NCBI RefSeq assembly: GCF_900187355.1
Contig: NZ_LT906451.1
Location: 1,178,501-1,242,500 of the forward strand
From: Legionella lansingensis
Lineage (GTDB): Bacteria; Pseudomonadota; Gammaproteobacteria; Legionellales; Legionellaceae
Direction: 5' to 3'
Length of the DNA: 64,000 nt
Of this stretch, positions 34,398 to 43,384 are shown one piece after another. The notes under the pieces were generated by a model. It worked only from the letters and a program-made list of their open reading frames with translations. It made no database searches and was not told the origin of the DNA. Numbering within the stretch: the first letter of the stretch is position 1; every line of letters starts with the position of its first letter. A program made the position numbers and the translations under genes.

Positions 34398-35045
34398 ATG
34401 CAATGGCATTGGATTGATTTACTGATCGTTGCTGTTATTGCTTTATCAGTTGTAACCGGTCTTATTCGTGGCTTTGTCAAAGAGCTTATTGCCTTGGCTG
34501 TTTGGATTCTGGCCATTTGGTTGGCCTTCACTTACTCTCAGAACTTAGATCCTTGGCTGCAAAAATATATTCAAGATAAAACAACACGAACAGTGACAGC
34601 TTTTATTATTATCTTAATTGCCATCTTAATTGCTGGTGGCATAGTCAATGCAATTCTTAGCTTTATCTTAAAACGCTCTGGACTAAGTGGCACAGATCGC
34701 ATTCTGGGTATGGCATTCGGCTTTGTTCGTGGAGTATTCATCATTGCCTTAATTATGGTCGCCATCCAAATGACCTCCGTACCCTACAAGAAATATGCTG
34801 CTAATTCAAAACTTTATGCTCAATTTGAGCCGGTTGTTAATTGGCTCTATAGTCTCATGCCTGAATTTATCAAACAGATGAAAGTTTTTGATAAACAGGG
34901 AATACAATTACCGAAGACTAGTTCACAAGATTCTCCTGATAAGCGCACTGAGCAGCCGAAGGTAAAAACTCCCGTTAAAGAAGCACAACCAGATAAGGAG
35001 AGTTTTCTAACCCATCCTGATGATTTTGAATTCTCCAATGCTTAA
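34398..35045 (+). CDS. cvpA: CvpA family membrane protein
   Basis: A 215-residue protein with four membrane helices in the first 130 residues (WIDLLIVAVIALSVVTGLIRG, LIALAVWILAIWLAF, AFIIILIAILIAGGIV, VRGVFIIALIMVAI) and the CvpA signature SGTDRILGMAFGFVRG. The C-terminal 70 residues are polar, charged and probably cytoplasmic. CvpA supports envelope homeostasis and colicin V export in E. coli. purF, which commonly follows, is absent here. Confidence 0.9.
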   Translation: MQWHWIDLLIVAVIALSVVTGLIRGFVKELIALAVWILAIWLAFTYSQNLDPWLQKYIQDKTTRTVTAFIIILIAILIAGGIVNAILSFILKRSGLSGTDRILGMAFGFVRGVFIIALIMVAIQMTSVPYKKYAANSKLYAQFEPVVNWLYSLMPEFIKQMKVFDKQGIQLPKTSSQDSPDKRTEQPKVKTPVKEAQPDKESFLTHPDDFEFSNA

Positions 35046-35189
35046 CTATCAAGCAGTCTAAACTCTATTAGCTCTAATTAAACTCTGTAACACTACAATT
35101 GTGCAATTCATTTACTAATCGTTAATTATATCTATGCATATCCATGGCTCAATATGAATGTAAAAAAATCTGAATGATCATTATTGCTG

Positions 35190-35218
35190 TTGACCGCGGG
35201 ATATTTATACTGAATAAT
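35190..35218 (+). promoter_or_regulatory. candidate sigma-70 promoter for the HExxH gene
   Basis: TTGACC (35190-35195), a 17-base spacer and AATAAT (35213-35218) give a good -35/-10 pair about 75 bases before the start codon. The rest of the 248-base gap after cvpA shows no gene; it is AT-rich. Confidence 0.5.
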
Positions 35219-35293
35219 CATTTTGCACTGAATTAAATTATTCAGAGTGCTAATTAACCTGACATGTATAAATTCCATTGAGAGGAGGCTAAC

Positions 35294-35974
35294 ATGCTTA
35301 CAGTAGAAAATATTAAGCAGCTGATCAATCGTTGTCGGCTGATCAGTATTCTTGGTCTAAATGGAATAAGCGTTAATATTCCTGAACTTAAAATCGATAT
35401 ATTAAAGCCCCCACATGATTTTGTAGGTGTTGGTGGGAATCCTGCAATATTCATTAATCAATATACTTACAGGCTCTTAGGCAAAAAGCATAAAAACTGG
35501 GTGGTTAATGAAACTATAGCCATGAAAGCCATTTTGTTGAATAAACCCGCCATAGAGGTCATTGGAGCCATTGTTCACGAGGTAGGACACGCGTTTAACG
35601 TCGCGGCTAAAATACCCAATACAGAGGCAAATGCTTACATATTTGAGATTGAAGTGATGTGCAAGCTGTTTGAAACTAAGTATCATTTGCTTGGTAAATG
35701 TACTAGCGCTGATGCTGAAGCTTATTTTAAATCGCGATTGTCTTACTATAAGATGGAAATTAACGACACTACACTTGCTAAGTTAGTGGCAGGGCTTAAA
35801 TGTGAGTTTGATCTTGAGCCAGCTCCTCCATTGCAAAAGCAAAATCCCAACCATCTCCCTAATCTGTTTTTCCCTGAGAAATTTAGTTTTTTTGCACGGA
35901 AGCATTGGAAAGCAGAGTGTGAGCTAATTAGGTTAAAGATGGACTCTCATTTACCACGGATTGTCGTTAACTAA
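35294..35974 (+). CDS. hypothetical HExxH zinc-metallopeptidase-like protein
   Basis: A 226-residue soluble protein with no signal peptide or membrane helix. It carries a zincin motif, VHEVGHAFNVAA (HExxH), near residues 94-105, followed after about 10 residues by NTEANAYIFEIEV, where a Glu could be the third ligand (gluzincin-like). The remainder is not recognised. A strong AGAGGAGG ribosome-binding site precedes the ATG by a few bases. It stands alone after the accD-cvpA operon and converges on nadD with a 4-base overlap. It could be a cytosolic or translocated protease; a Dot/Icm substrate is possible but unsupported beyond its isolation. Confidence 0.75.
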   Translation: MLTVENIKQLINRCRLISILGLNGISVNIPELKIDILKPPHDFVGVGGNPAIFINQYTYRLLGKKHKNWVVNETIAMKAILLNKPAIEVIGAIVHEVGHAFNVAAKIPNTEANAYIFEIEVMCKLFETKYHLLGKCTSADAEAYFKSRLSYYKMEINDTTLAKLVAGLKCEFDLEPAPPLQKQNPNHLPNLFFPEKFSFFARKHWKAECELIRLKMDSHLPRIVVN

Positions 35975-36618
35975 TTATTGATATAAATTTGATTTTCTTT
36001 GATATATTGTAGGACGGGTTTAGGAATATAAGATTTTAGATTTTGTCTTTCAGCCAGTCCTTTCCTAAGCTTCGTTGATGATATATCAAAACTGCCGGCA
36101 TCGCAGGAATAAATGAAGCCGTGGCTGTTGTTGAGGATTGCTTTTTCATCATGGGTTTCGTGGATTTTTAGCAGTTCCTCAAGAACTGTAGGAAGTCTAA
36201 CATTCTCAATGCCTGCACGCTTAATGATCAGTATATTTGCAAGAGTGAGTATCCGTCTCCAATCATGCCAGTTCGGGAGTTGTATGAAAGTATCCATTCC
36301 CATTAAGAGCGTTATTGATATATCTGTCCCTAATCGACGGCGGAAGTCTGCTAATGTAATCACCATATATGAAGGGCTGTCACGCTCAATTTCAGACAAA
36401 TCAATTGCGAAATGCTCAGGCAGACTTGTCAAAGCAAGTTTTAACATCTCTACTCTTTGTGCAGGCGTGGCAGTAGCTTTTTGCTTAAGGACAGGATCTT
36501 TGCAGGGTAAGAAAATAAACTGATCAAAATGGAATCGTCTTTGAAGATTAGCAGCAGTTTTTAGATGCCCATTGTGAACCGGATCAAACGTTCCACCGTA
36601 AATGATTATGCTATGCAA
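35971..36618 (-). CDS. nadD: nicotinate-nucleotide adenylyltransferase
   Basis: A 215-residue nucleotidyltransferase: GGTFDPVHNGHLK at the N-terminus (HxGH-type motif), MGMDTFIQLPNWHDW in the middle and DISSTKLRKGL near the C-terminus (ISSTxIR motif). It makes deamido-NAD from NaMN and ATP. No ATG is available before the conserved motif; the start is a TTG overlapping the holA stop, with GAGG/AGGG sequences upstream. Last gene of the lnt-leuS-lptE-holA-nadD group; rsfS, often next, is absent. Confidence 0.93.
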   Translation of the reverse strand: MHSIIIYGGTFDPVHNGHLKTAANLQRRFHFDQFIFLPCKDPVLKQKATATPAQRVEMLKLALTSLPEHFAIDLSEIERDSPSYMVITLADFRRRLGTDISITLLMGMDTFIQLPNWHDWRRILTLANILIIKRAGIENVRLPTVLEELLKIHETHDEKAILNNSHGFIYSCDAGSFDISSTKLRKGLAERQNLKSYIPKPVLQYIKENQIYINN

Positions 36619-37633
36619 GATTCCCTACCTCTATACCCAAACAAAATGAAAGTGCCATTTGCTCTAAAGCGGGCCAAATTTGTCCATTGGCATTTGATTT
36701 TATGCGTTCATCAATTTTCTTGGAGAACTGTAATAATCGCACCAAGTGATTTTTCTGCACACGTTTTAAGGCTGATTGATATAATTTACTGCGATGAGCC
36801 CAAATTTTTAATTGGCTACAGGCTGTAGCAAATGATACAGATTGCTGAGTTAATTCGATAAGCTGGATTAAATTACGAAGGTCTTGTGCTAATAGCCATA
36901 AAACAAGAGTAGCCTCTGTACCACTATTGTATGCATGGCGAAGATGTAGAACAACTTTATCTGCGTCTGGCAGTAAACAGGCGTCGCTTAATTCAAATAA
37001 TTGATAGTCACATTGGTTAGTAAGTTGGCTTTCTACAACAGCTGTAGTTAACATAGAACCATCATCAATTAATTGAATTTTCTCCAAAGCTTGTGCACAA
37101 GCAAGCATATTGCCTTGGGTGTATTGTTGAATTAATGCTGGAATCGCAGATTCAAATGTTATCTTTTTTTTTTGCAGCTGATCTCTTATCCAGTGTTGTG
37201 TAGCCACGTTGTCTAATGGGAAAATTTGAACAATATGAATTTGCTCGTGGTGTGTGAAACCAGTTAATTGCTTCGCAGGTAGGTTGGGTGCACGGATAAT
37301 AATCAAACAACAAGGATTACTATTGGCGATGTAATGATTGAGAAAATGTTTGCCTGCGTTATCTAAGGTTTGTTTTTCATAACGGATATCAATTAGCGAG
37401 CTTTCTGCAAACAAGTTATAACTATAGGCCTTTTCTTCCACCTGAGCCCAATCGGCTGTTTGATTAATGTGTAAAATTGTTTCATGTGGTTCAGTATGTT
37501 GTGTTAGCCAGGCATGTTTAATATTTTTTGCAGTCTCTGATAACAGAAAATAATCCTGGCCTGTCAAAATATATATGGCTGGTAGTGCATGCCGAGCCAG
37601 GTAAGAAGCCAAAGTTTGTTGTTTAATGAGCAT
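36611..37633 (-). CDS. holA: DNA polymerase III delta subunit
   Basis: A 340-residue clamp-loader subunit: the N-terminal region YILTGQDYFLLSETAKNIK is typical of HolA, as is the mid-protein ALEKIQLI segment and the C-terminal helical collar (LVLWLLAQDLRNLIQL). It opens the beta clamp as part of the DnaX complex. The start ATG overlaps the lptE stop, so translation is coupled. The order leuS-lptE-holA-nadD is conserved in gammaproteobacteria and supports the call. Confidence 0.92.
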   Translation of the reverse strand: MLIKQQTLASYLARHALPAIYILTGQDYFLLSETAKNIKHAWLTQHTEPHETILHINQTADWAQVEEKAYSYNLFAESSLIDIRYEKQTLDNAGKHFLNHYIANSNPCCLIIIRAPNLPAKQLTGFTHHEQIHIVQIFPLDNVATQHWIRDQLQKKKITFESAIPALIQQYTQGNMLACAQALEKIQLIDDGSMLTTAVVESQLTNQCDYQLFELSDACLLPDADKVVLHLRHAYNSGTEATLVLWLLAQDLRNLIQLIELTQQSVSFATACSQLKIWAHRSKLYQSALKRVQKNHLVRLLQFSKKIDERIKSNANGQIWPALEQMALSFCLGIEVGNLA

Positions 37634-38147
37634 ATTTAGTATCAGGTTCGTTGTTCGGACCGTAATTCTTAGCTTGGCTTATACGGTTAATGATTTGCGT
37701 AGCTGCTTCCACACGCATTTCATTTTTTAATAACGTTTCTTCAGCATCAGAACCTAAGATTCTGTCATTATTGATGGTAAGTTGTCGAGTAACAAAAACG
37801 TGACTGGATGGAATGATAGGACCACCTTTTGCCTTGATCAGGCTAAATTGGACATCATAAGTGAGTAAATACTGTCGAGGGGTTGTGCTGGCACTGACAT
37901 TGGTCACTTCTTGCCTGTAGTTGTCTTTTTCAATGATGAGCAAGTAATTTGCCTGAGTAGGATCGTCAGTTATAGCGATCTTATAAGCCTCCAACTGATC
38001 CTTTAATAAATTGTCCAGATCACGATGTGCATTCTGAATAACAATGGCAACATGATTAAGCCATGGAGGGATGTCAGTCATCCCGCGTAGATGAAAACCG
38101 CAACTGGCTAATAAACCAAGGATTAAGCAAATAACTAGTCGACGCAT
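37623..38147 (-). CDS. lptE: LPS-assembly lipoprotein LptE
   Basis: A 174-residue lipoprotein with signal peptide RRLVICLILGLLASCGFHLRG; the lipobox LASC makes Cys about residue 15 the lipidated residue. The body matches LptE (RlpB): GFHLRG, a QLEAYKI segment, and VSASTTPRQYLLTYDVQFSL. It plugs the LptD barrel that inserts LPS in the outer membrane. The ATG used overlaps the leuS stop (TGATG). Confidence 0.92.
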   Translation of the reverse strand: MRRLVICLILGLLASCGFHLRGMTDIPPWLNHVAIVIQNAHRDLDNLLKDQLEAYKIAITDDPTQANYLLIIEKDNYRQEVTNVSASTTPRQYLLTYDVQFSLIKAKGGPIIPSSHVFVTRQLTINNDRILGSDAEETLLKNEMRVEAATQIINRISQAKNYGPNNEPDTKYAH

Positions 38148-40621
38148 CAACTAATAACCAAATTAATTAGTTGGCGGTGAGCAACAACAACCGCCTTCTT
38201 GATTGTCTTGCCTCCAAGAAAACTCTTTGCATGTTTCTTGGCCATCTCGATTAGTTCATTCTCATCTGTATCGCTATGAGCGGTAAATTGTGCTCTTAAT
38301 TTACCATTCACTTGTACAACAAAATCAAGCTCATCTGTTTTCAGTGCGCTTTTATCAACTTTTGGCCAGGGCGCATCAATGATAGCTCTCTCAAATCCTA
38401 GTTGGTGCCACAGATGATGACAGATATGTGGTGTGATGGGTGCCAGTAAACGAAGAAGAATACTCATCCCAGAGTGTAAGAAATATTTATCTTCCTCAGA
38501 CTCAACCGTATAAGAAGAAAGCTCATTGAAGAGTTTCATGCAGCCAGACACTACGGTATTAAATTGGTGCCGTTCATAGTCATGACTTGCTTGCACCAAG
38601 ATTTGATGAACATTTAAGCGGGATTTTTTTAGACGTGCACTTGTGTGTTGCCAATCAATATTTCCATTCCCGCATAAAATGGCATCATTTATTTCAATAA
38701 ATAATTGTTGATGCTGATAGGCAAAAGCCCAAACACGTTTAAGGAATCGATGTGCGCCTTCGACAGCAGCATCAGACCATTCCAATGATTGATCAGGTGG
38801 CGCTGCAAACATAACAAATAATCTTGCAGTATCAGCACCGTAGGTATCCATTAGATGGTTAGGATCAACAACATTGCCCAACGATTTAGACATTTTATGG
38901 CCATCTTTCAACACCATGCCTTGTGTTAATAAGGCTTTAAAAGGTTCATCTGAATTGACTAGCCCTTCATCGCGCATGAGTTTGTGGAAAAAGCGTGCAT
39001 AAAGTAAGTGCATTACCGCATGTTCGATCCCACCAATGTACTGATCAACTGGTGTCCAGTACTTGGCTCTATCGTCTAACATGGCACTTTCTTGGCCCTT
39101 GCAGGCAAAACGAGCATAGTACCAGGAGGATTCAACAAAGGTATCAAACGTATCTGTCTCACGTGTGGCCTCTTGTCCACATTTAGGACATTCAGTCTGC
39201 ACAAATTCACTGCACTGAGCTAACGGTGAACCGCTTCCCGTTAATTGCACATCATAGGGGAGCGTGACGGGCAAATCTTCTTCAGGTACGGGAACAATGC
39301 CGCACTCTTCACAAAATATCATTGGAATGGGGGTACCCCAATAGCGTTGCCGTGAAACGCCCCAATCTCGAAGCCGATAATTAATGGTCATCTTACCCGC
39401 ATCGTGATGCTCAAGATAGTTAGCAATTTCTTTCGTTGCCTCAGCGGAAGATAAGCCATCAAATTGCCCTGAATGAATTAATTTTCCTTCATCGGTGAAG
39501 GCTGATTTGCTGTAATCATGTTGGTAGTCATCAACAGGAACAATAACTTCTTTGATTGGCAGCTTGTATTTATGAGCAAATTCCCAATCTCGCTGGTCAT
39601 GAGCAGGCACTGCCATGACAGCTCCAGAGCCATACTGCATGAGCACAAAATTAGCTATCCATACAGGGACTTCATCGCCAGTAATAGGATGAATGGCTGC
39701 TATGCCTGTGGAAATACCTTTTTTCTCCATGGTGGCTATGTCAGCTTCAGCCATACGAACCCCCTGGCAGCTGTCAATGAAAGCCTGGACTTCAGGTTTC
39801 TGACTTGCCACTTCCTTTGCCAAGGGATGGTCAGGAGCTACCGCCAAATAGGTAACGCCCATTAACGTGTCTGGACGTGTAGTATAGATCTTGAGTCGTT
39901 TAGGGAAGCCAAGAACTTTAAAGCTAATTTCACAACCTTCAGAGCGGCCAATCCAATTGCGCTGCATTTGCTTAACTTGCGCGGGCCACTCATCCAAGAT
40001 ATCTAAATCATTTAATAATTCATCAGCGTAAGCAGTAATCTTAATAAACCATTGAGAGATTTCTCTGCGTTCAACGAGTGCGCCAGAACGCCAGCCTCGA
40101 CCATCAACCACTTGTTCATTGGCAAGAACAGTTTGATCGACCGGATCCCAATTAACTACGGCATTCTTTTTATAAACCAAGCCCTTTTCATAAAGCTTAA
40201 TGAAAAACCATTGTTCCCAGCGATAATAATCAGGGTCACAAGTAGTAATTTCGCGTTTCCAATCATAGGCATTACCCAGACGTAAAAATTGCTCCTTCAT
40301 AGAAGCGATATTTCTTTTAGTCCATTCAGCGGGATGAATACCATGTTTAATTGCTGCATTCTCGGCAGGTAAACCAAAGGCATCCCATCCGATGGGTTGC
40401 AAAACATTTTTCCCTAAGGCTCGTTGATATCGAGTGATTACATCGCCTAAGGTGTAGTTCCTTACGTGTCCCATATGCAAGGTACCGCTAGGGTAGGGAA
40501 ACATGGATAAGCAGTAAAATTTTTCCTTATTTAAGTCTTCAGAAACGTTAAATGATTGTTTCTTAAGCCAGTATTGCTGGGCTTGTTCTTCAACTTCACG
40601 GGGGTTATAGCTGTTATCCAT
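38147..40621 (-). CDS. leuS: leucyl-tRNA synthetase
   Basis: An 824-residue class I synthetase: HIGH motif as [12 protein letters not shown], the CP1 editing domain with [21 protein letters not shown], a zinc-ribbon-like CPKCG, and KMSKS in [11 protein letters not shown], followed by an anticodon-binding helical domain and a C-terminal domain. It charges tRNA-Leu and hydrolyses mischarged products. Length is normal for bacterial LeuRS (about 860). It starts the leuS-lptE-holA-nadD unit; lnt lies 66 bases upstream on the same strand. Confidence 0.96.
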   Translation of the reverse strand: MDNSYNPREVEEQAQQYWLKKQSFNVSEDLNKEKFYCLSMFPYPSGTLHMGHVRNYTLGDVITRYQRALGKNVLQPIGWDAFGLPAENAAIKHGIHPAEWTKRNIASMKEQFLRLGNAYDWKREITTCDPDYYRWEQWFFIKLYEKGLVYKKNAVVNWDPVDQTVLANEQVVDGRGWRSGALVERREISQWFIKITAYADELLNDLDILDEWPAQVKQMQRNWIGRSEGCEISFKVLGFPKRLKIYTTRPDTLMGVTYLAVAPDHPLAKEVASQKPEVQAFIDSCQGVRMAEADIATMEKKGISTGIAAIHPITGDEVPVWIANFVLMQYGSGAVMAVPAHDQRDWEFAHKYKLPIKEVIVPVDDYQHDYSKSAFTDEGKLIHSGQFDGLSSAEATKEIANYLEHHDAGKMTINYRLRDWGVSRQRYWGTPIPMIFCEECGIVPVPEEDLPVTLPYDVQLTGSGSPLAQCSEFVQTECPKCGQEATRETDTFDTFVESSWYYARFACKGQESAMLDDRAKYWTPVDQYIGGIEHAVMHLLYARFFHKLMRDEGLVNSDEPFKALLTQGMVLKDGHKMSKSLGNVVDPNHLMDTYGADTARLFVMFAAPPDQSLEWSDAAVEGAHRFLKRVWAFAYQHQQLFIEINDAILCGNGNIDWQHTSARLKKSRLNVHQILVQASHDYERHQFNTVVSGCMKLFNELSSYTVESEEDKYFLHSGMSILLRLLAPITPHICHHLWHQLGFERAIIDAPWPKVDKSALKTDELDFVVQVNGKLRAQFTAHSDTDENELIEMAKKHAKSFLGGKTIKKAVVVAHRQLINLVIS

Positions 40622-40687
40622 AATTAGTAAGTTATATTTCAGTAAGGCTGGTAAGAATAACGCCTCTTGTGCTCTGCAGCAATAGGT

Positions 40688-42241
40688 TTAATGGTTAAGT
40701 TTAGATGAAAAAATACGATAGATGCCATAAAACAACACAATCAATAAACAAAAAATCAGTACGGGAGCATCACCTAAAGAAACCCATGGTGTAAGGCCTG
40801 TTGCAGGAAAAAGCGTTGTTCGCAGGACTCCAGTACTAAAGGCTGGCAAAGAAGAAATGATTTCTCCACGGCTGTTGATCACAGATGATAAGCCATCATT
40901 GTTTGCAACAACTTGATACCTGCCTGTTTCAAGAGAGCGTACTTGGGCCATCTGCAGCTGTTGGTACATAGCCAAGGAATGTCCAAACCAACCATCATCA
41001 CTAATAGAGACAATCCACTCTGCTCGTGGGAGTTGACGGCGCAATAAATCACCATAGGCCAGCTCATAACAAATCAGAGTTGCTATTGGATGTCCCTTAA
41101 TTTTAACGAGAGGTTGATTATTTTTACCCGGCATCAAATTAGCAGCGGGGATTGCCAACCATTCACTAATGGTTTGCATGGCTTTGGGGATATATTCCCC
41201 GAAAGGAACAAGATGTTGTTTTAAATAAAAGCCCTTAGCTGCCCCTAAACTAATCAAGGCATTAAAATAAGCGTTTTCGTCTATCATGGAGGGCTTCGGG
41301 ATGCCTAATAAAATGGCACTACCTGCCTGCTTGCCTTTTTTATCCAACTCAATAAGAACATCTTCGACATAACTTGGTGGGAGAGGAATGGCCGATTCTG
41401 GCATGACAATGAGAGAGGTCCCCAGCAATTTTTCTGTCTCAGTCTTGTAACGTGTCAACAATTGCCAAAATAAATGTTCATCCCATTTATCGCGCATCGA
41501 TAAATTGGCTTGGATGATACCAACGGAGAGAGGTTCAGCTTTTTCTTTCGACCACATTAGTGATTTCAATGTTGAGGGTAGTAATAAGAGGAGAACAAAA
41601 ACGCTTAGCGCTAAATATCGTCGTAACCCAGAAAGTTTTATACTCACTACTAGTAAAGTGGCAGTAAAACAAGTGAGGAAGCCTACACCGAAGACACCCA
41701 TAATAGGTAAAAGATATTTTATCGGCGCATCGAATTGACCAAAGCCAATGAGTAACCAGGGGAAGCCACTGAAGAGAATAGAGCGACCGTATTCAAATAA
41801 AATCCATAGAGCACTGAATAGTAAACCGGAATAGAGTGGGGTATGCGGCGGATTTAATTTTTTAAAAAGTACCGCCATGCTTGCTGGAAATAAGGCAAGG
41901 TAGAGTAAAAAAAACAAAGTGATCAATGCTGAGACAATGCTATTTAAATGACCATATTCGTGAATACTGACATAAACCCACGAGATCCCCAGACCAAAAT
42001 ATCCCAGCCCAAAAAAAAGGCCATTTAAAAAAGGATGTTGCTTATTTTCATCAAGCAAGTGAGCATAAAAAAATGCCAGACTAAGAATGGCTGCCCCCGG
42101 TATATGAAAGGGGGCAAAACTTAAAGGGAGAATTAAGCCAAATAAAAAGGCGCGCAGCAAATGGCCATAATTAAGCGTTTTTGCTGAAATTGATATCTGT
42201 TCTGGAAGAGCGGCTGCCTGAGTCATAGCTTTGATGTGCAT
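40688..42241 (-). CDS. lnt: apolipoprotein N-acyltransferase
   Basis: A 517-residue membrane enzyme: about seven hydrophobic helices in the first 210 residues and one at the C-terminus, with a periplasmic nitrilase-like domain. The catalytic triad fits Glu in VMPESAIPLP, Lys (about 70 residues further, region QHLVPFGEYIP) and Cys in LICYELAYG. It adds the third acyl chain to lipoproteins, such as LptE encoded nearby. The start could also be the ATG five codons later (MTQAAAL); neither has a clear ribosome-binding site. Usually lnt follows corC, but here they are separated by about 24 kb. Confidence 0.93.
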   Translation of the reverse strand: MHIKAMTQAAALPEQISISAKTLNYGHLLRAFLFGLILPLSFAPFHIPGAAILSLAFFYAHLLDENKQHPFLNGLFFGLGYFGLGISWVYVSIHEYGHLNSIVSALITLFFLLYLALFPASMAVLFKKLNPPHTPLYSGLLFSALWILFEYGRSILFSGFPWLLIGFGQFDAPIKYLLPIMGVFGVGFLTCFTATLLVVSIKLSGLRRYLALSVFVLLLLLPSTLKSLMWSKEKAEPLSVGIIQANLSMRDKWDEHLFWQLLTRYKTETEKLLGTSLIVMPESAIPLPPSYVEDVLIELDKKGKQAGSAILLGIPKPSMIDENAYFNALISLGAAKGFYLKQHLVPFGEYIPKAMQTISEWLAIPAANLMPGKNNQPLVKIKGHPIATLICYELAYGDLLRRQLPRAEWIVSISDDGWFGHSLAMYQQLQMAQVRSLETGRYQVVANNDGLSSVINSRGEIISSLPAFSTGVLRTTLFPATGLTPWVSLGDAPVLIFCLLIVLFYGIYRIFSSKLNH

Positions 42242-42462
42242 TAAATGAATGCCACCATAGAATACTAATTGTTAAAGGTCAAGATTGTTAACGCCATTGA
42301 AGTGATGTATCACCACGAGATTTTTACTTCAATGAGGCCTAAAGATTAAAGCCACAGTAGGGAGAGATTCTTTTTTGTGAAAAAATTGGTTAATTATAGA
42401 TCACTTTGGTTAAATATGGTATTCTATTTATTAAATGAAATCATTTTTGTGAGGCTTTTAAC

Positions 42463-43185
42463 ATGATTTCTAAAGGAAAGGCTCAGGAGCTATTAAATAA
42501 ATATAAAAAGGATTTGGAAGCTATGCAAGAGAATGTAAAAAACCCACCTTCTCATGCTTACCCCAGTCGTGGTGATTTTCAAGTTCTACCCAATTTGATA
42601 CAGGCACTAGAATGCATAGCCGAAGGGAAAGTTTATAAAGCTACTGATTATGTGGGTGGGCAAGGTAGCATAGGGCATGTAAGCAGGGATCCTCAAGAAG
42701 CTTTTGCTAATCTGTCATCTTATTTAGATGAGCGTTTTCTAAGATCTTATTCAAAAGATAATTCGACACTATTCAAGATGACCAATTTTTGTGAAGAAAT
42801 AAGAAAACCCGTTGCTGAATATCAAGAACGCAGAGAGATATGTAATCAGGCTCTCGATAAAATTAGTGACTTTATCAAAAAGCATCCAGGTGTTGATGGC
42901 TTAGAGAAAATGCAAGGGATCATTAATAGTAATGCTTCCAGTCAAGAGAAACTTTCTCAAATCATAGAGTTGGCAAAATATAAAAAATCAGACTTTTCTA
43001 TTACACAGTTCGTACACGAACATATTCGTGGCAGAAAGCCTGAGGTTGAAAACTTCTATCAAGAGATTGCAAAATTAGATATGAACAATACTTCAGCCTT
43101 AAAGGAATATGCAAAGCCACCAGAGAAATCACCAGAGGAGCGTTTTGCATTGCAGTCCTTTTTGGATAGAATGAGCGATTTCTAG
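42463..43185 (+). CDS. hypothetical helical protein, possible effector
   Basis: A 240-residue, soluble, mostly helical protein with many charged residues; no family is recognised. There is no signal peptide or membrane segment. The C-terminal tail EYAKPPEKSPEERFALQSFL has a glutamate-rich stretch close to the end followed by a hydrophobic tail, like the E-block signal of some Dot/Icm substrates. TGAGG lies 8 bases before the ATG, and a TATTCT about 40 bases upstream could be the -10. It stands alone between lnt and the lysine operon, in an AT-rich spacer of 221 bases. Effector status is a guess from tail and context. Confidence 0.7.
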   Translation: MISKGKAQELLNKYKKDLEAMQENVKNPPSHAYPSRGDFQVLPNLIQALECIAEGKVYKATDYVGGQGSIGHVSRDPQEAFANLSSYLDERFLRSYSKDNSTLFKMTNFCEEIRKPVAEYQERREICNQALDKISDFIKKHPGVDGLEKMQGIINSNASSQEKLSQIIELAKYKKSDFSITQFVHEHIRGRKPEVENFYQEIAKLDMNNTSALKEYAKPPEKSPEERFALQSFLDRMSDF

Positions 43186-43384
43186 TGCTACTCTCGGCAG
43201 CAACACTCCTATTAAACGCTAAACAGACGTTCTGACAAAACACATCGCTTCTTAAATTAAGCCTTATAGACCAGAGGTACTGTGGCTCTAAATGAGCCAA
43301 AGTTGTTAAATCAATAGACCTATATCCAAGTGCCATTTATTTAGTGTACGATGACGGCTCGTTTTACACTGGAGAAGGATGTAT

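Noticed and set aside
42390..42420. TTAATTAT and TTAAATAT upstream of the 42463 gene as a PmrA box
   Set aside because: The half-sites are more than ten bases apart instead of two and match poorly; only the site at 25029 fits the consensus.
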